Below are positions 1 through 7,128 of a stretch of DNA of 35,051 bases, in pieces. A program made the translations under genes and the position numbers. This DNA comes from DASPWV01 sp046727855 (GTDB lineage Bacteria > Acidobacteriota > Vicinamibacteria > Vicinamibacterales > UBA2999): contig JBKPDL010000191.1 in NCBI GenBank assembly GCA_046727855.1, forward strand, positions 1-35,051, in the 5' to 3' direction. Position 1 is the stretch's first letter; each line of letters opens with the position of its first letter. The notes under the pieces were generated by a model. That model made no database searches. It was not told the origin of the DNA and worked only from the letters and a program-made list of their open reading frames with translations.

Positions 1-1
1 C

Positions 2-415
2 GACGCTGGAGTGACCGGGCGCAAGATCATCGTGGACAGCTACGGCGGCTGGGGACGGCACGGCGGCGGCGCGTTCAGCGGCAAGGATCCGTCGAAGGTC
101 GATCGCAGCAGCGCCTACTTCTGCCGCTTTGTCGCGCGTCAGGTGATTGGCGCCGGCCTGGCGCGTCGCGCTGAGATTCAGGTCGGTTACGCGATCGGCA
201 TGGCGAAGCCGGTCTCGGTCAAGGTGGACACCTTCGGCACGGGCGACGACTGCGCCGCGGCCGAGTATGTGATGAACAACTTCGACTTCCGCCCGCGCGC
301 GATCATCGAACGACTCAATCTGCTGCGGCCGATCTATCGGCAGACGACCAACTACGGCCACTTCGGCCGCACGGGGCTGCCGTGGGAAGAACCTGTGGCC
401 GTCGCTGCGAAGTGA
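2..415 (+). CDS. metK: S-adenosylmethionine synthetase, C-terminal part (cut by window edge)
   Basis: This is the last 137 or so residues of methionine adenosyltransferase, the cytoplasmic enzyme that makes S-adenosylmethionine from ATP and methionine. The frame is open to the left edge, so the true start lies outside the window. The C-terminal domain is recognisable from GGWGRHGGGAFSGKDPSKVD, the family's glycine-rich loop with the KDPxKVDRS motif that contacts phosphate and the active-site metal, and from YAIGMAKPVSV further on. The end (GLPWEEP) matches the usual MetK C-terminus, so nothing seems lost at the 3' side. No downstream partner follows on the same strand. Confidence 0.96.
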   Translation, partial: DAGVTGRKIIVDSYGGWGRHGGGAFSGKDPSKVDRSSAYFCRFVARQVIGAGLARRAEIQVGYAIGMAKPVSVKVDTFGTGDDCAAAEYVMNNFDFRPRAIIERLNLLRPIYRQTTNYGHFGRTGLPWEEPVAVAAK

Positions 416-425
416 CTTCGCAGAA

Positions 426-450
426 TCGCGAACTAGAGGTTCGCGCTACG
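426..450 (-). repeat. Dispersed palindromic repeat, copy A
   Basis: A short palindrome that reads TAGCGCGAACC..GGTTCGCG-like on the minus strand. It belongs to the same family as copies at 2512, 13724/13771, 17681 and 29108, which share a leading GTAGCGCG, a 4-6 bp variable arm and a central TTNA or CTAG. It lies 10 bp after the metK stop and could also act as a hairpin at the end of that transcript, but there is no T-run. Confidence 0.7.
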
Positions 451-557
451 TGACGAAACCTGATCGGCCGATCGGGCTTGTTATTGAGGATTGGACACTG
501 TGTCGTGAGGAAGGTTCCGAGATCGCGAATCGGGCGATCGCGTGACTTTGGGATTTA

Positions 558-587
558 GAGCAAATTTGGTGGTCGCCAAATCTGCTC
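558..587. repeat. Imperfect inverted repeat in the gap between metK and the minus-strand gene
   Basis: Two 12-base arms (GAGCAAATTTGG and CCAAATCTGCTC) pair with a single mismatch across a 6-base loop. It sits in the 216-bp gap between convergent genes, so it may be a bidirectional transcription end, but no clear T-run follows on either strand. The rest of the gap holds only copy A of the palindrome family and low-complexity sequence. Confidence 0.5.
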
Positions 588-632
588 CAGATCTCCAGAG
601 CTCCAAATCTCGAGAGTCGCCGGCCGGCGGTC

Positions 633-992
633 TTACTTCGCCAGCTTTATCGCCTTTACCGCAATCGTCTTCTGCCCGTCCTTTTCATTCACCTCGCCGG
701 TCACTTCGACCTGCTTGGAAACGAAGTCGAGCAGCTTCGCGTTGTTGTTCGCCGCGTAGTCGCCGGTCACGACATACACCGCGTCGGCGGTAAGGATGCC
801 GACCGGCTGACCGCGCTTGGCACAGCTCATGGCACACGCCGCGTGGCCATCGCCTTTGCCGCCGTCACCCTTGCTCTTCGCGCACGCGACATCTACCACT
901 TCTCCTTTTACGGTCATGTCAGCGGCGAAGATCGGGATCGTCATCGCAGCGGCCAGCGCCGCGGCAGCCGCGATTGCAAACATCTTCCGCAT
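633..992 (-). CDS. Small exported protein of unknown function with paired cysteines
   Basis: A protein of about 119 residues. The start at 992 is chosen because AAGGAG lies 8 bases upstream and the product then begins MRKMFAIAAAAALAAAMTIP, a clean signal peptide ending near FAA-D. The mature part is about 95 residues: a first beta-rich stretch (MTVKGEVVDVACA), a Lys/Gly/Asp-rich loop, an ACAMSCAKRGQPVGIL segment, then VEVTGEVNEKDGQKTIAVKAI. Three cysteines (VACA, ACAMSCA) could bind a metal or form disulfides. The alternating strands look like a small OB-fold or beta-barrel domain, which is inference. I do not recognise a named family. It is likely periplasmic and appears to be a single-gene unit. 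Confidence 0.75.
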   Translation of the reverse strand: MRKMFAIAAAAALAAAMTIPIFAADMTVKGEVVDVACAKSKGDGGKGDGHAACAMSCAKRGQPVGILTADAVYVVTGDYAANNNAKLLDFVSKQVEVTGEVNEKDGQKTIAVKAIKLAK

Positions 993-1091
993 GTGCAGGA
1001 CTCCTTGAAAAACGAGACGTGTTGCCAAGACTCGACCAGACGGTTGTATCGATTAGACGACGAGAAGTCAATTGCTGGCGGCCGGAACCGA

Positions 1092-1097
1092 TATACT
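1092..1097 (+). promoter_or_regulatory. Possible -10 element (TATACT) for the amidohydrolase pair
   Basis: TATACT lies 22 bases before the chosen ATG at 1120. A TTGCTG at 1072-1077 is only 14 bases upstream, which is short for a -35, so only the -10 part is supported. It would drive the two coupled amidohydrolases. Confidence 0.3.
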
Positions 1098-1119
1098 GCC
1101 GCATCCCTGGAGTAACGCA

Positions 1120-3879
1120 ATGACACGACAGCACGTGTGGAAAACGGTTGTTCTCGTCGCGCTGGGCGCCGCGCCGGCATTCCTCCTGGCACAACCCTCA
1201 CGCAACTCGGTGGTGGCGATCAAGGGCGGCACCGTGCTCACGGTGACGCGCGGCACGATTCAAAACGGCGTCGTTGTTCTGCGCGACGGTAAACTCGCGG
1301 CCGTCGGCGGGCCCGATACGGCGATTCCGCAGGGGGCGGAAGTCATCGATGCGGCGGGGCGATTCGTTTCTCCTGGCATCATCGACGCGCATTCGCACAT
1401 TGCCGCCGATTCGATCAACGAGGGTGGCACGACCGTGAGCTCGATGACCGGCATCGAGGACGTGCTCAATCCGACCGACATCAACATCTATCGCGATCTC
1501 GCCGGCGGCCTCACGGCGGCCAACGTTCTGCACGGCAGCGCCAACCCAATCGGCGGGAAGAACCAGGTGATTAAGCTGCGCTGGGGCAAGACGCGGGCGA
1601 GCGAGCTGGTGTTCGAGGGCGCCATGCCAGGGATCAAATTTGCACTCGGCGAAAACCCGAAAGACATGCGCTTCGGCGGTGGTGGACAGCAGCAGCAGCA
1701 GCAACCGCCGCGCCGCTATCCGGCAACGCGCCTGGGCGTCGAGTTCGTGATTCGCGACGCGTTCACGCGCGCGAAGGCATATCAAAAGGATTGGCAGGAC
1801 TACAACCGCCGGAGGACGGCTGGCGAAGACGTGCTGCCGCCGCGCCGCGATCTGCAGCTCGATCCGCTCGTGGAGATCCTCGAGGGCAAGCGTCTCGTGC
1901 ACGCGCACTGCTATCGCGCAGACGAGATCCTGATGCTGATTCGGCTCGCCGACGACTTCGGGTTCAAGATTGCGACGTTCCAGCACGTGCTCGAGGGCTA
2001 CAAGGTGGCGGATGAAATGGCCGCTCACGGCAGCGGCGCGTCGACGTTTTCGGACTGGTGGGGCTATAAGGTCGAAGCCGAAGACGCGATTCCCTACAAC
2101 GCCGCCCTCATGACACGGCGCGGTGTGCTCGTTTCGGTCAATTCAGACAGCGCGGAGCACGCGCGGCGGCTCAACACCGAAGCGGCCAAGAGCATGCATT
2201 GGGGCGGGCTGACCGAGGACGAAGCGTTTGCGCTCGTGACCATCAATCCGGCCAAGCAGCTGCGCATCGACAATCGCGTCGGATCGCTCGAAGCCGGCAA
2301 GGACGCCGACCTCGTCATCTGGAATCATCATCCGCTCAGCACCTACGCGGTTGCCGACCGCGTCTACATCGACGGCACGCTCTACTACGATCGCCTGGCG
2401 GAAGACAGACGTCTCACCGACGCGCGTCAGGAGAAAAGTAAGCTCGCGGGGGAATCGCAGCGGGCGCCCACCACCGAGCCGAGGCCTCAGGCATCCTCTG
2501 ATTCTTCACCTGCAGCGCGGAGCTTCAGCTCCGCGAATTCGGGTGGCGTCGGCGCCACAATTCAGCCAGCGGCTTTTCAACAGCCTGCGGACACGACGGC
2601 AACGGCCATCGCGATTACCAACGCGCGCATTCATCCAATTACCCAGCCCACCATCGAGCGCGGCACCATCGTGCTGCGCGGCGGCCGCATTGACGCGCTC
2701 GGCGCCAACGTGACCGCGCCATCGAGCGCGCAGGTCATCGACGCGAAAGGCGCGGACGTCTATCCCGGCTTCATCGACGCGCGCACGGTGGTCGGCATCA
2801 ACGAACCCGGGCCGCGCGGATTCGAGGATGTCAGCGAGATGCTGGAGATCAACGCCGCGCTGAAGGCACACGTCGGGTATCAATGGGACAGCGATGCCAT
2901 CGCGATCGGGCGCGTCAACGGTGTCACCAGCGTCGGCGTTATTCCTGGCGGCGGCCTCCTCGGCGGCCAGATCGCCGTGATGAATCTCGACGGCTGGAGC
3001 TGGGAGCAGGCTGCCGTGAAGCCGGCGGCCGGCGTGAGTTTCCAGTTTCCAATCGTCGGCGGCGGCGCTGGACGGGGCGGTGGCGGCGGAGGTGGAGGAC
3101 AGCAGGATCCGGATCGCCGCTACGAGGACCTGAAGCGCGAGCGCGATGCGCGCGTCAGGAAAGTGGAAGACATCATCGCGCGAGCGCGTGCCTACGGCAA
3201 AACGCCCGCGGCCGAACGAGGCGTCGACTGGAATCTGGAGGCGCTCGTGCCCGTCGTCGAGGGCCGTACGCCGTTGTTTGTGCAAGCCAACAACGAGCGC
3301 GAGATTCGCGACGCGGTGGTATTTGCGGATCGCGTGGGCGTCAAGATCGTCATCACCGGCGGGCTCGAGTCGCCGGTGGTGGCGCCGCTTCTCAAGGAAA
3401 AGAACATTCCCGTCATTCTGGGATCGGTTTTGACGACCCCGACGCGTCCTGATTTCCATCATGCTGCGACGTATCGCGCGGCTGGAGAGTTGGCGCAGGC
3501 CGGCGTCAAGTTCGCGTTTGGGACCGCCAGCTACGAAGACGTGCGTACCCTCCCGTACGAAGCCGCGATCTCGGTGGCATGGGGACTCGATCGCGATCGC
3601 GCGCTCAGAGCGCTGACCATCGACGCTGCGGAAATTCTCGGCGTCTCCGATCGAATCGGGAGCCTCGAGCAGGGAAAGGTCGCGAACGTCGTCCTCTGGA
3701 ACGGTGATCCGCTGGAGATCCGCACGCCGCTGCCGCGCGTCTTCATCGCTGGTCGCGACGTCGGCCCGGACAACAAGCATCTGCTGCTCTATCAGAAGTT
3801 TTCGAATCGCCCGATGCCGGCACGTTCGGCTCCAACCGGTAGTGTCGCGGCTGCAGCCGCGCGGGTGGGTGCGCGATGA
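1120..3879 (+). CDS. Exported two-domain amidohydrolase fusion (imidazolonepropionase-like)
   Basis: A protein of 919 residues with a signal peptide (KTVVLVALGAAPAFLLAQP). The start at 1120 has GGAG 8 bases upstream. Two amidohydrolase-superfamily modules lie in tandem. The first (about residues 28-440) has the metal-binding HxH as IDAHSH at 88-93, then HAHCY, FQHVLEG and the aspartate in VNSDSAEH, so it looks catalytically complete. The second (about 495-890) has the fold landmarks (ITNARIHPI, YPGFIDA, GSLEQGKVANVVLWNGDP), but the HxH position reads ARTV (554-557), so it probably cannot bind the usual metal pair. The modules are joined by a Ser/Ala/Pro-rich linker containing a dispersed repeat. 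A poly-Gly run lies near residue 650. Its substrate is unknown; it probably acts in the periplasm on cyclic amides or dipeptides. The end overlaps the next gene by ATGA. Confidence 0.9.
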   Translation: MTRQHVWKTVVLVALGAAPAFLLAQPSRNSVVAIKGGTVLTVTRGTIQNGVVVLRDGKLAAVGGPDTAIPQGAEVIDAAGRFVSPGIIDAHSHIAADSINEGGTTVSSMTGIEDVLNPTDINIYRDLAGGLTAANVLHGSANPIGGKNQVIKLRWGKTRASELVFEGAMPGIKFALGENPKDMRFGGGGQQQQQQPPRRYPATRLGVEFVIRDAFTRAKAYQKDWQDYNRRRTAGEDVLPPRRDLQLDPLVEILEGKRLVHAHCYRADEILMLIRLADDFGFKIATFQHVLEGYKVADEMAAHGSGASTFSDWWGYKVEAEDAIPYNAALMTRRGVLVSVNSDSAEHARRLNTEAAKSMHWGGLTEDEAFALVTINPAKQLRIDNRVGSLEAGKDADLVIWNHHPLSTYAVADRVYIDGTLYYDRLAEDRRLTDARQEKSKLAGESQRAPTTEPRPQASSDSSPAARSFSSANSGGVGATIQPAAFQQPADTTATAIAITNARIHPITQPTIERGTIVLRGGRIDALGANVTAPSSAQVIDAKGADVYPGFIDARTVVGINEPGPRGFEDVSEMLEINAALKAHVGYQWDSDAIAIGRVNGVTSVGVIPGGGLLGGQIAVMNLDGWSWEQAAVKPAAGVSFQFPIVGGGAGRGGGGGGGGQQDPDRRYEDLKRERDARVRKVEDIIARARAYGKTPAAERGVDWNLEALVPVVEGRTPLFVQANNEREIRDAVVFADRVGVKIVITGGLESPVVAPLLKEKNIPVILGSVLTTPTRPDFHHAATYRAAGELAQAGVKFAFGTASYEDVRTLPYEAAISVAWGLDRDRALRALTIDAAEILGVSDRIGSLEQGKVANVVLWNGDPLEIRTPLPRVFIAGRDVGPDNKHLLLYQKFSNRPMPARSAPTGSVAAAAARVGAR
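2512..2536 (+). repeat. Dispersed palindromic repeat, copy B, inside a coding sequence
   Basis: The same palindrome as the intergenic copies, here with arms CGCGGAGC and GCTCCGCG around TTCA. It is read in frame as AARSFSSANS (about residues 465-474 of the amidohydrolase fusion), exactly in the linker between the catalytic and the degenerate module. The position suggests insertion into a tolerant linker, or the join of two once separate genes through their intergenic repeat. Confidence 0.75.
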
Positions 3880-5228
3880 ACCGCATGCGCCGTCTTCTCG
3901 TTGTTCTCACCGTGGTTGGCGTGGTTGTTGTCGGCGCGACAGCGCAGGAGCCGGCGCCGATGACCTACGCGATCACCCACGCGCGCATCATCCCCGTGTC
4001 CGGCGCGACCATCGAAAATGGAACGATCGTGCTGCGCAACGGCCTGATCGCGCAGGTCGGGTCCGGCGTGGCGGCCCCGGCTGGCGCGATTGTCCTCGAC
4101 GGCAAGGGGCTGAACGTGTATCCCGGCCTGATCGACATGGGCAGCACTGCCGGCCTGGAACTTCCGCCAGCAGCTCGCGCGGAAAATCCACAAACGACCG
4201 AAGACATCGAGCGCGCAAAACACGCCTCGCTGGTCAGACCTCAACTTCGCGCCGCCGAGTACGTCAACCCGAGCGCACAGACACTGGCTCGGACGGCCGC
4301 GGCGGGAATCACGACGATACTTGCGACGCCGGGCGGCGATGCCATCCGAGGGCAGAGCGCGCTTGTGAATACCGCGCTTGGTCCAGACGCACCGCAAATC
4401 GGGGCCGTGGCCGACGATCGTCGCGCGCAGCTTGTCGTGAAGAGCCCGGTCGCGCTGCACGTGAGCTTTGCCGAACGGCCGGCCGGCGGCAATGCCTATC
4501 CCGTTTCGTTGATGGGCGTGATCGCGTTCGTGCGACAGACGTTTTCTGATGCACAGTACCAGCAGCTCGCGCAGCAGCACTACGACAAGACGAAACGCGG
4601 GCCTCGCCCGCTGTTTGACCCCGCGCTCGACGCGCTTCAGCCGGCGCTCGCCGGACGACTTCCGGTAGCGATGGAGGCGGAGCAGTCGCGGCAGATTCTT
4701 CGCGCGCTGGACCTGGCGAAGACGTTCAAGCTCGATCCGATCATCACCAACGGGCGCGAGGCGGATCAGGTGACCACCGATCTCAAGGCCGCCAATGCGC
4801 GCGTAATCCTCAGCTTGAACTACCCCACCAAGCCGCAAGCGCTTGCGCCCGATGCCGACGAGCCGCTCACGACGCTGCGTGCGCGCGCCAACGCGCCCAA
4901 AACTGCGGCTGCGCTCGACAAGGCTGGTGTGCCGTTCGCGTTCGCGTCAGCTGGCTTGAACGATGCAAAAGACTTCCTCAAGAACGCCGCAAAGGCGGTG
5001 CAAAACGGATTGCCGCGAGATGCCGCCGTCAAAGCGCTCACGTTGAACGCTGCGATGATTGCAGGCGCGCAGGATCGTCTTGGATCGCTCGAGGCCGGAA
5101 AAATCGCAAACCTCTTGGTGACAGAGGGCGACCTCTTCGACGAGAAGACGACCATCAGGCACGTCTTCGTCGAGGGCAAGCCGGTCGATCTCAATGTTGC
5201 ACCGCCGCCGCCGCGAAAAGGTCAGTAG
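3876..5228 (+). CDS. Exported amidohydrolase-like protein lacking the HxH metal site
   Basis: A protein of 450 residues starting at an ATG that overlaps the previous stop (ATGA), so it is translationally coupled to the two-domain amidohydrolase. Residues 1-23 (RRLLVVLTVVGVVVVGATAQ) form a signal peptide. The fold is shown by the N-terminal beta-sandwich strand (ITHARIIPVSGATIENGTIV), YPGLID at 82-87 and the C-terminal LTLNAAMIAGAQDRLGSLEAGKIANLLVTEGD. Where active members have DxHxH, it reads DMGST (87-91), so both histidines are missing. It resembles the second half of its neighbour and may be a non-catalytic partner subunit in one periplasmic complex; that is inference from coupling and shared degeneracy. 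Confidence 0.88.
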   Translation: MNRMRRLLVVLTVVGVVVVGATAQEPAPMTYAITHARIIPVSGATIENGTIVLRNGLIAQVGSGVAAPAGAIVLDGKGLNVYPGLIDMGSTAGLELPPAARAENPQTTEDIERAKHASLVRPQLRAAEYVNPSAQTLARTAAAGITTILATPGGDAIRGQSALVNTALGPDAPQIGAVADDRRAQLVVKSPVALHVSFAERPAGGNAYPVSLMGVIAFVRQTFSDAQYQQLAQQHYDKTKRGPRPLFDPALDALQPALAGRLPVAMEAEQSRQILRALDLAKTFKLDPIITNGREADQVTTDLKAANARVILSLNYPTKPQALAPDADEPLTTLRARANAPKTAAALDKAGVPFAFASAGLNDAKDFLKNAAKAVQNGLPRDAAVKALTLNAAMIAGAQDRLGSLEAGKIANLLVTEGDLFDEKTTIRHVFVEGKPVDLNVAPPPPRKGQ

Positions 5229-5282
5229 ATCCTCGAATCCAAGGATTTGGAGAGTTGGAGATTTGGAGTCGATTTGGTGATT

Positions 5283-5330
5283 CGGCGATTGGGTGATTGA
5301 GTGATTGGGTGATTGGGTGATTGGGTGATT
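5283..5330 (+). repeat. 8-bp tandem repeat (GGGTGATT, six units)
   Basis: Six consecutive units of GGGTGATT with small changes in the first and third. Related but more degenerate GATTTGG/GATTCGG stretches flank it on both sides (about 5250-5375), filling the gap between the amidohydrolase pair and the convergent dipeptidase gene. It looks like replication-slippage sequence rather than a gene or regulatory array. Confidence 0.85.
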
Positions 5331-5367
5331 GGGCCATCTGGCGATTTGGCGATTGCGATTTGCTGAC

Positions 5368-6045
5368 TCAGTGAATGGCTGAAAACGGGATGTCCAGGAT
5401 TGGATATTCCTTCCAGTCCTTGAAGTTGAAGTGCCACCACTCGTTCGGCTCGACCGTAAAGTCGTGGCGCTCCATCACCACGCGTAACAGATCGCGTCGG
5501 GCGCGCGCGTCGGCCGGCCCTTCGGCGTAATCGGGATATGCGCGAGGGGTCATCTCGTCGTAGGCGCTCGGCATCTCCACCGTGCGCCCGGTGTTCAAGT
5601 CGTAGAGCGTGAGATCGACGGCGCACCCGCGATTGTGCTTCGATCCGATCGCCGGATCCGCTACGAACTCGTGGAGGGACGGCGGCGTGACCTCCCAAAA
5701 CAGCTTCGTAATCGTCCACGGCCGATAACCATCGTGAATGAGCAGGCCATAGCCTTCGCGCGCGAGCTCGCGATGCGCTGCGACGAGCGCGAGCGCGGCC
5801 GGTCGCTGCAGAAACGCGCGCGCCTCCCCGTACACCTGCTTGCCGGTGAAGTTGTTGGTCGTGGCGTAACGGATGTCGAGCTTGATGGTGGGATCGAGCT
5901 TGACGAGCTCGACGAGATCGGGTTTCCGCGTCGCCGCCGGATCGATTGGCGGACCCGTCTGCACGGCGCTGATCGCGGCAACACAGACGCAGCGAGCCAG
6001 CAAGACGAACGCGGCAACGATTGCTAGATTGAAAGATGGCCACAT
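5368..6045 (-). CDS. Exported D-alanyl-D-alanine dipeptidase (VanX/DdpX family, M15D)
   Basis: A zinc dipeptidase of about 225 residues. The family motif SxHxxGxAxD is present as SKHNRGCAVD with zinc ligands H137 and D144, and the ExxH motif is EWWH with catalytic E202 and ligand H205; LLIHDGYRP is also typical. VanX enzymes of glycopeptide resistance are cytoplasmic and about 200 residues long. This one has an N-terminal hydrophobic stretch (LAIVAAFVLLARCVCVAAISA), so it is probably periplasmic and more likely works in peptidoglycan turnover or D-Ala-D-Ala recycling. No vanA or vanH homologue is nearby. The ATG at 6045 is preferred because it places the signal peptide at the N-terminus; a GTG at 6099 in the same frame is possible. 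No strong ribosome-binding site is visible, and the upstream sequence is low-complexity. Confidence 0.88.
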   Translation of the reverse strand: MWPSFNLAIVAAFVLLARCVCVAAISAVQTGPPIDPAATRKPDLVELVKLDPTIKLDIRYATTNNFTGKQVYGEARAFLQRPAALALVAAHRELAREGYGLLIHDGYRPWTITKLFWEVTPPSLHEFVADPAIGSKHNRGCAVDLTLYDLNTGRTVEMPSAYDEMTPRAYPDYAEGPADARARRDLLRVVMERHDFTVEPNEWWHFNFKDWKEYPILDIPFSAIH

Positions 6046-6102
6046 CACCACATCACCAAATTGTTTCCAAATCTCCCATCTCCAGATCCTCAGATTCACG
6101 AG

Positions 6103-6206
6103 TTAGACCGTTATGCGGCCACCTACGTGAATTTTGTACGCGTTGTGGACCCGCATAACGGTCTACGGCGCGCGGAGCGCGCCAAGCCAACAACAAGAAC
6201 TAGCCA
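6103..6206 (-). repeat. 104-bp composite repeat, copy 1
   Basis: This stretch matches 32697-32800 at 102 of 104 positions by eye, with no gaps; the differences are at 6123-6124. It contains a long hairpin whose 14-base outer arms AGACCGTTATGCGG and CCGCATAACGGTCT are perfect, an inner CCAC/GTGG pair, and next to it a second perfect stem GGCGCGC-GGA-GCGCGCC. It lies 3' of the vapC stop codon on the minus strand. No transposase is associated with it. A diverged relative is at 29140. Confidence 0.85.
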
Positions 6207-6224
6207 AGGGCCGCGGAGTTAGCC

Positions 6225-6248
6225 GGATATCAAGGGCAGGGCCCTTGT
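6225..6248 (-). terminator. Hairpin just 3' of vapC, shared with the 29215 locus
   Basis: TCAAGGGC-AGG-GCCCTTG forms a strong stem 5 bases beyond the vapC stop. The same sequence with one loop change is found at 29215-29238, just 3' of another minus-strand gene. No T-run follows, so termination may be factor-dependent, or the element may be part of the composite repeat. Recurrence at two gene ends favours an RNA 3'-end role. Confidence 0.45.
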
Positions 6249-6252
6249 CTAG

Positions 6253-6681
6253 TTATCCGATCGGATTCACCACGCGAACTCCAGGAAAGCGCGAGAAGTC
6301 GCGGTCGGTCGTGTATACGGTCGCGCCGTGCTCGAGTGAGAGCGCGGCGAGGTGCGCGTCGGTCGCCATTGGTCCGCCGGCCTGACCGGCGGTCAACATC
6401 TGCCGCAGCGTGGACCAGTGGCGCGGCGTCGGCAGGATGATCTCTACGGCTTGTTGTTCGAGCCAGTCGTCAACGACCGCCACGGCGCGATCGACCAGCA
6501 GCGGTACGCGGAAAATCCTTGGATTCGTCACGACGCGCAAAAAGCCGAGCACCGATGCCCACGCGAGACCCACCGCTTCGTCCTCGCTCAACGACTGTTC
6601 CAACCAGCGCCTGGCGGGCGCGTGCTGCGCGAGCGCCGGGACGTGCGCGTACACGAGCAGGTTCGTGTCCACGAGCTTCAT
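6253..6681 (-). CDS. vapC: VapC-type PIN-domain toxin ribonuclease
   Basis: A protein of 142 residues with a complete PIN domain, a Mg-dependent endoribonuclease that cleaves tRNA or rRNA in characterised VapCs. The acidic site is visible as D5 (KLVDTNLLVYA), D108 (ATDAHLAAL) and D126/D128 (TTDRDF). The stretch WASVLGFLRVVTNPRIF is typical of the subfamily that has a small residue where other PIN proteins have the second acidic residue. It starts inside the last codons of vapB (4-base ATGA overlap), so toxin and antitoxin are coupled. The composite repeat and a hairpin follow it. Confidence 0.93.
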   Translation of the reverse strand: MKLVDTNLLVYAHVPALAQHAPARRWLEQSLSEDEAVGLAWASVLGFLRVVTNPRIFRVPLLVDRAVAVVDDWLEQQAVEIILPTPRHWSTLRQMLTAGQAGGPMATDAHLAALSLEHGATVYTTDRDFSRFPGVRVVNPIG

Positions 6682-6926
6682 CGACGTGTGGGTCCTTCGA
6701 CCTGGTCGAGAAGTGCCTCGATATTGTCGAAATCGAAATTGGCGTCGAGCGGGTCGAGCGCGAGCGGTTTCACTTTGAATGGCGCGCGCGGAAGCTTGCC
6801 GCGCTTGGCCGCGAGTCCGATGCGCAGCATGGTGTTGACGGTTTCTTTGAAGCTGAGTCCGGTGCGTCGCGCCTCGGCCTCGAGCTTCGCTGCCACGTCG
6901 TCATCGAGCGTGAGTGTCGTCCGCAC
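6678..6926 (-). CDS. vapB: VapB-type ribbon-helix-helix antitoxin
   Basis: A protein of 82 residues. The N-terminus (MRTTLTLDDDVAAKLEAEAR) is a ribbon-helix-helix DNA-binding motif, followed by a second helix (FKETVNTMLRIGL); the C-terminal half (KVKPLALDPLDANFDFDNIEALLDQ) is the acidic/hydrophobic tail that normally wraps the toxin's active site. It precedes vapC with an ATGA overlap, the classic antitoxin-first order. The pair is expected to autoregulate by binding its own promoter, which would lie in the 200-bp gap at 6927-7128; no clear operator palindrome was spotted there. Confidence 0.92.
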   Translation of the reverse strand: MRTTLTLDDDVAAKLEAEARRTGLSFKETVNTMLRIGLAAKRGKLPRAPFKVKPLALDPLDANFDFDNIEALLDQVEGPTRR

Positions 6927-7128
6927 ATCTTGATGCTATTGTCACAAGCATCATGATGTCAAACGAAACGCCGAGCCGGACCACTCAAACATAAACAGGT
7001 GATGAACAGGGTCCACACCAGCCGCGAGGCTGCGGCAAGCAGCAAAACGAGCGCGAGCAGACGAAGAGGCGACCTGACATATCTGCTTGGACCTGTTCGC
7101 TCCGCGTTCGCCACTTCGACCATGGCTG

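Noticed and set aside
542..793. 83-residue plus-strand frame
   Set aside because: Ser/Arg-rich shadow of the small exported protein on the other strand, with no motif.
2506..3780. 424-residue minus-strand frame
   Set aside because: It lies fully antisense to the amidohydrolase fusion, is Arg/Ala/Asp-rich with no recognisable motif, and is a GC-bias shadow.
6959..7085. Possible small membrane protein on the minus strand (RSPLRLLALVLLLAAASRLVW segment)
   Set aside because: There is a hydrophobic stretch, but no ATG/GTG start with a ribosome-binding site in a sensible place, and the frame runs back into the esterase gene.
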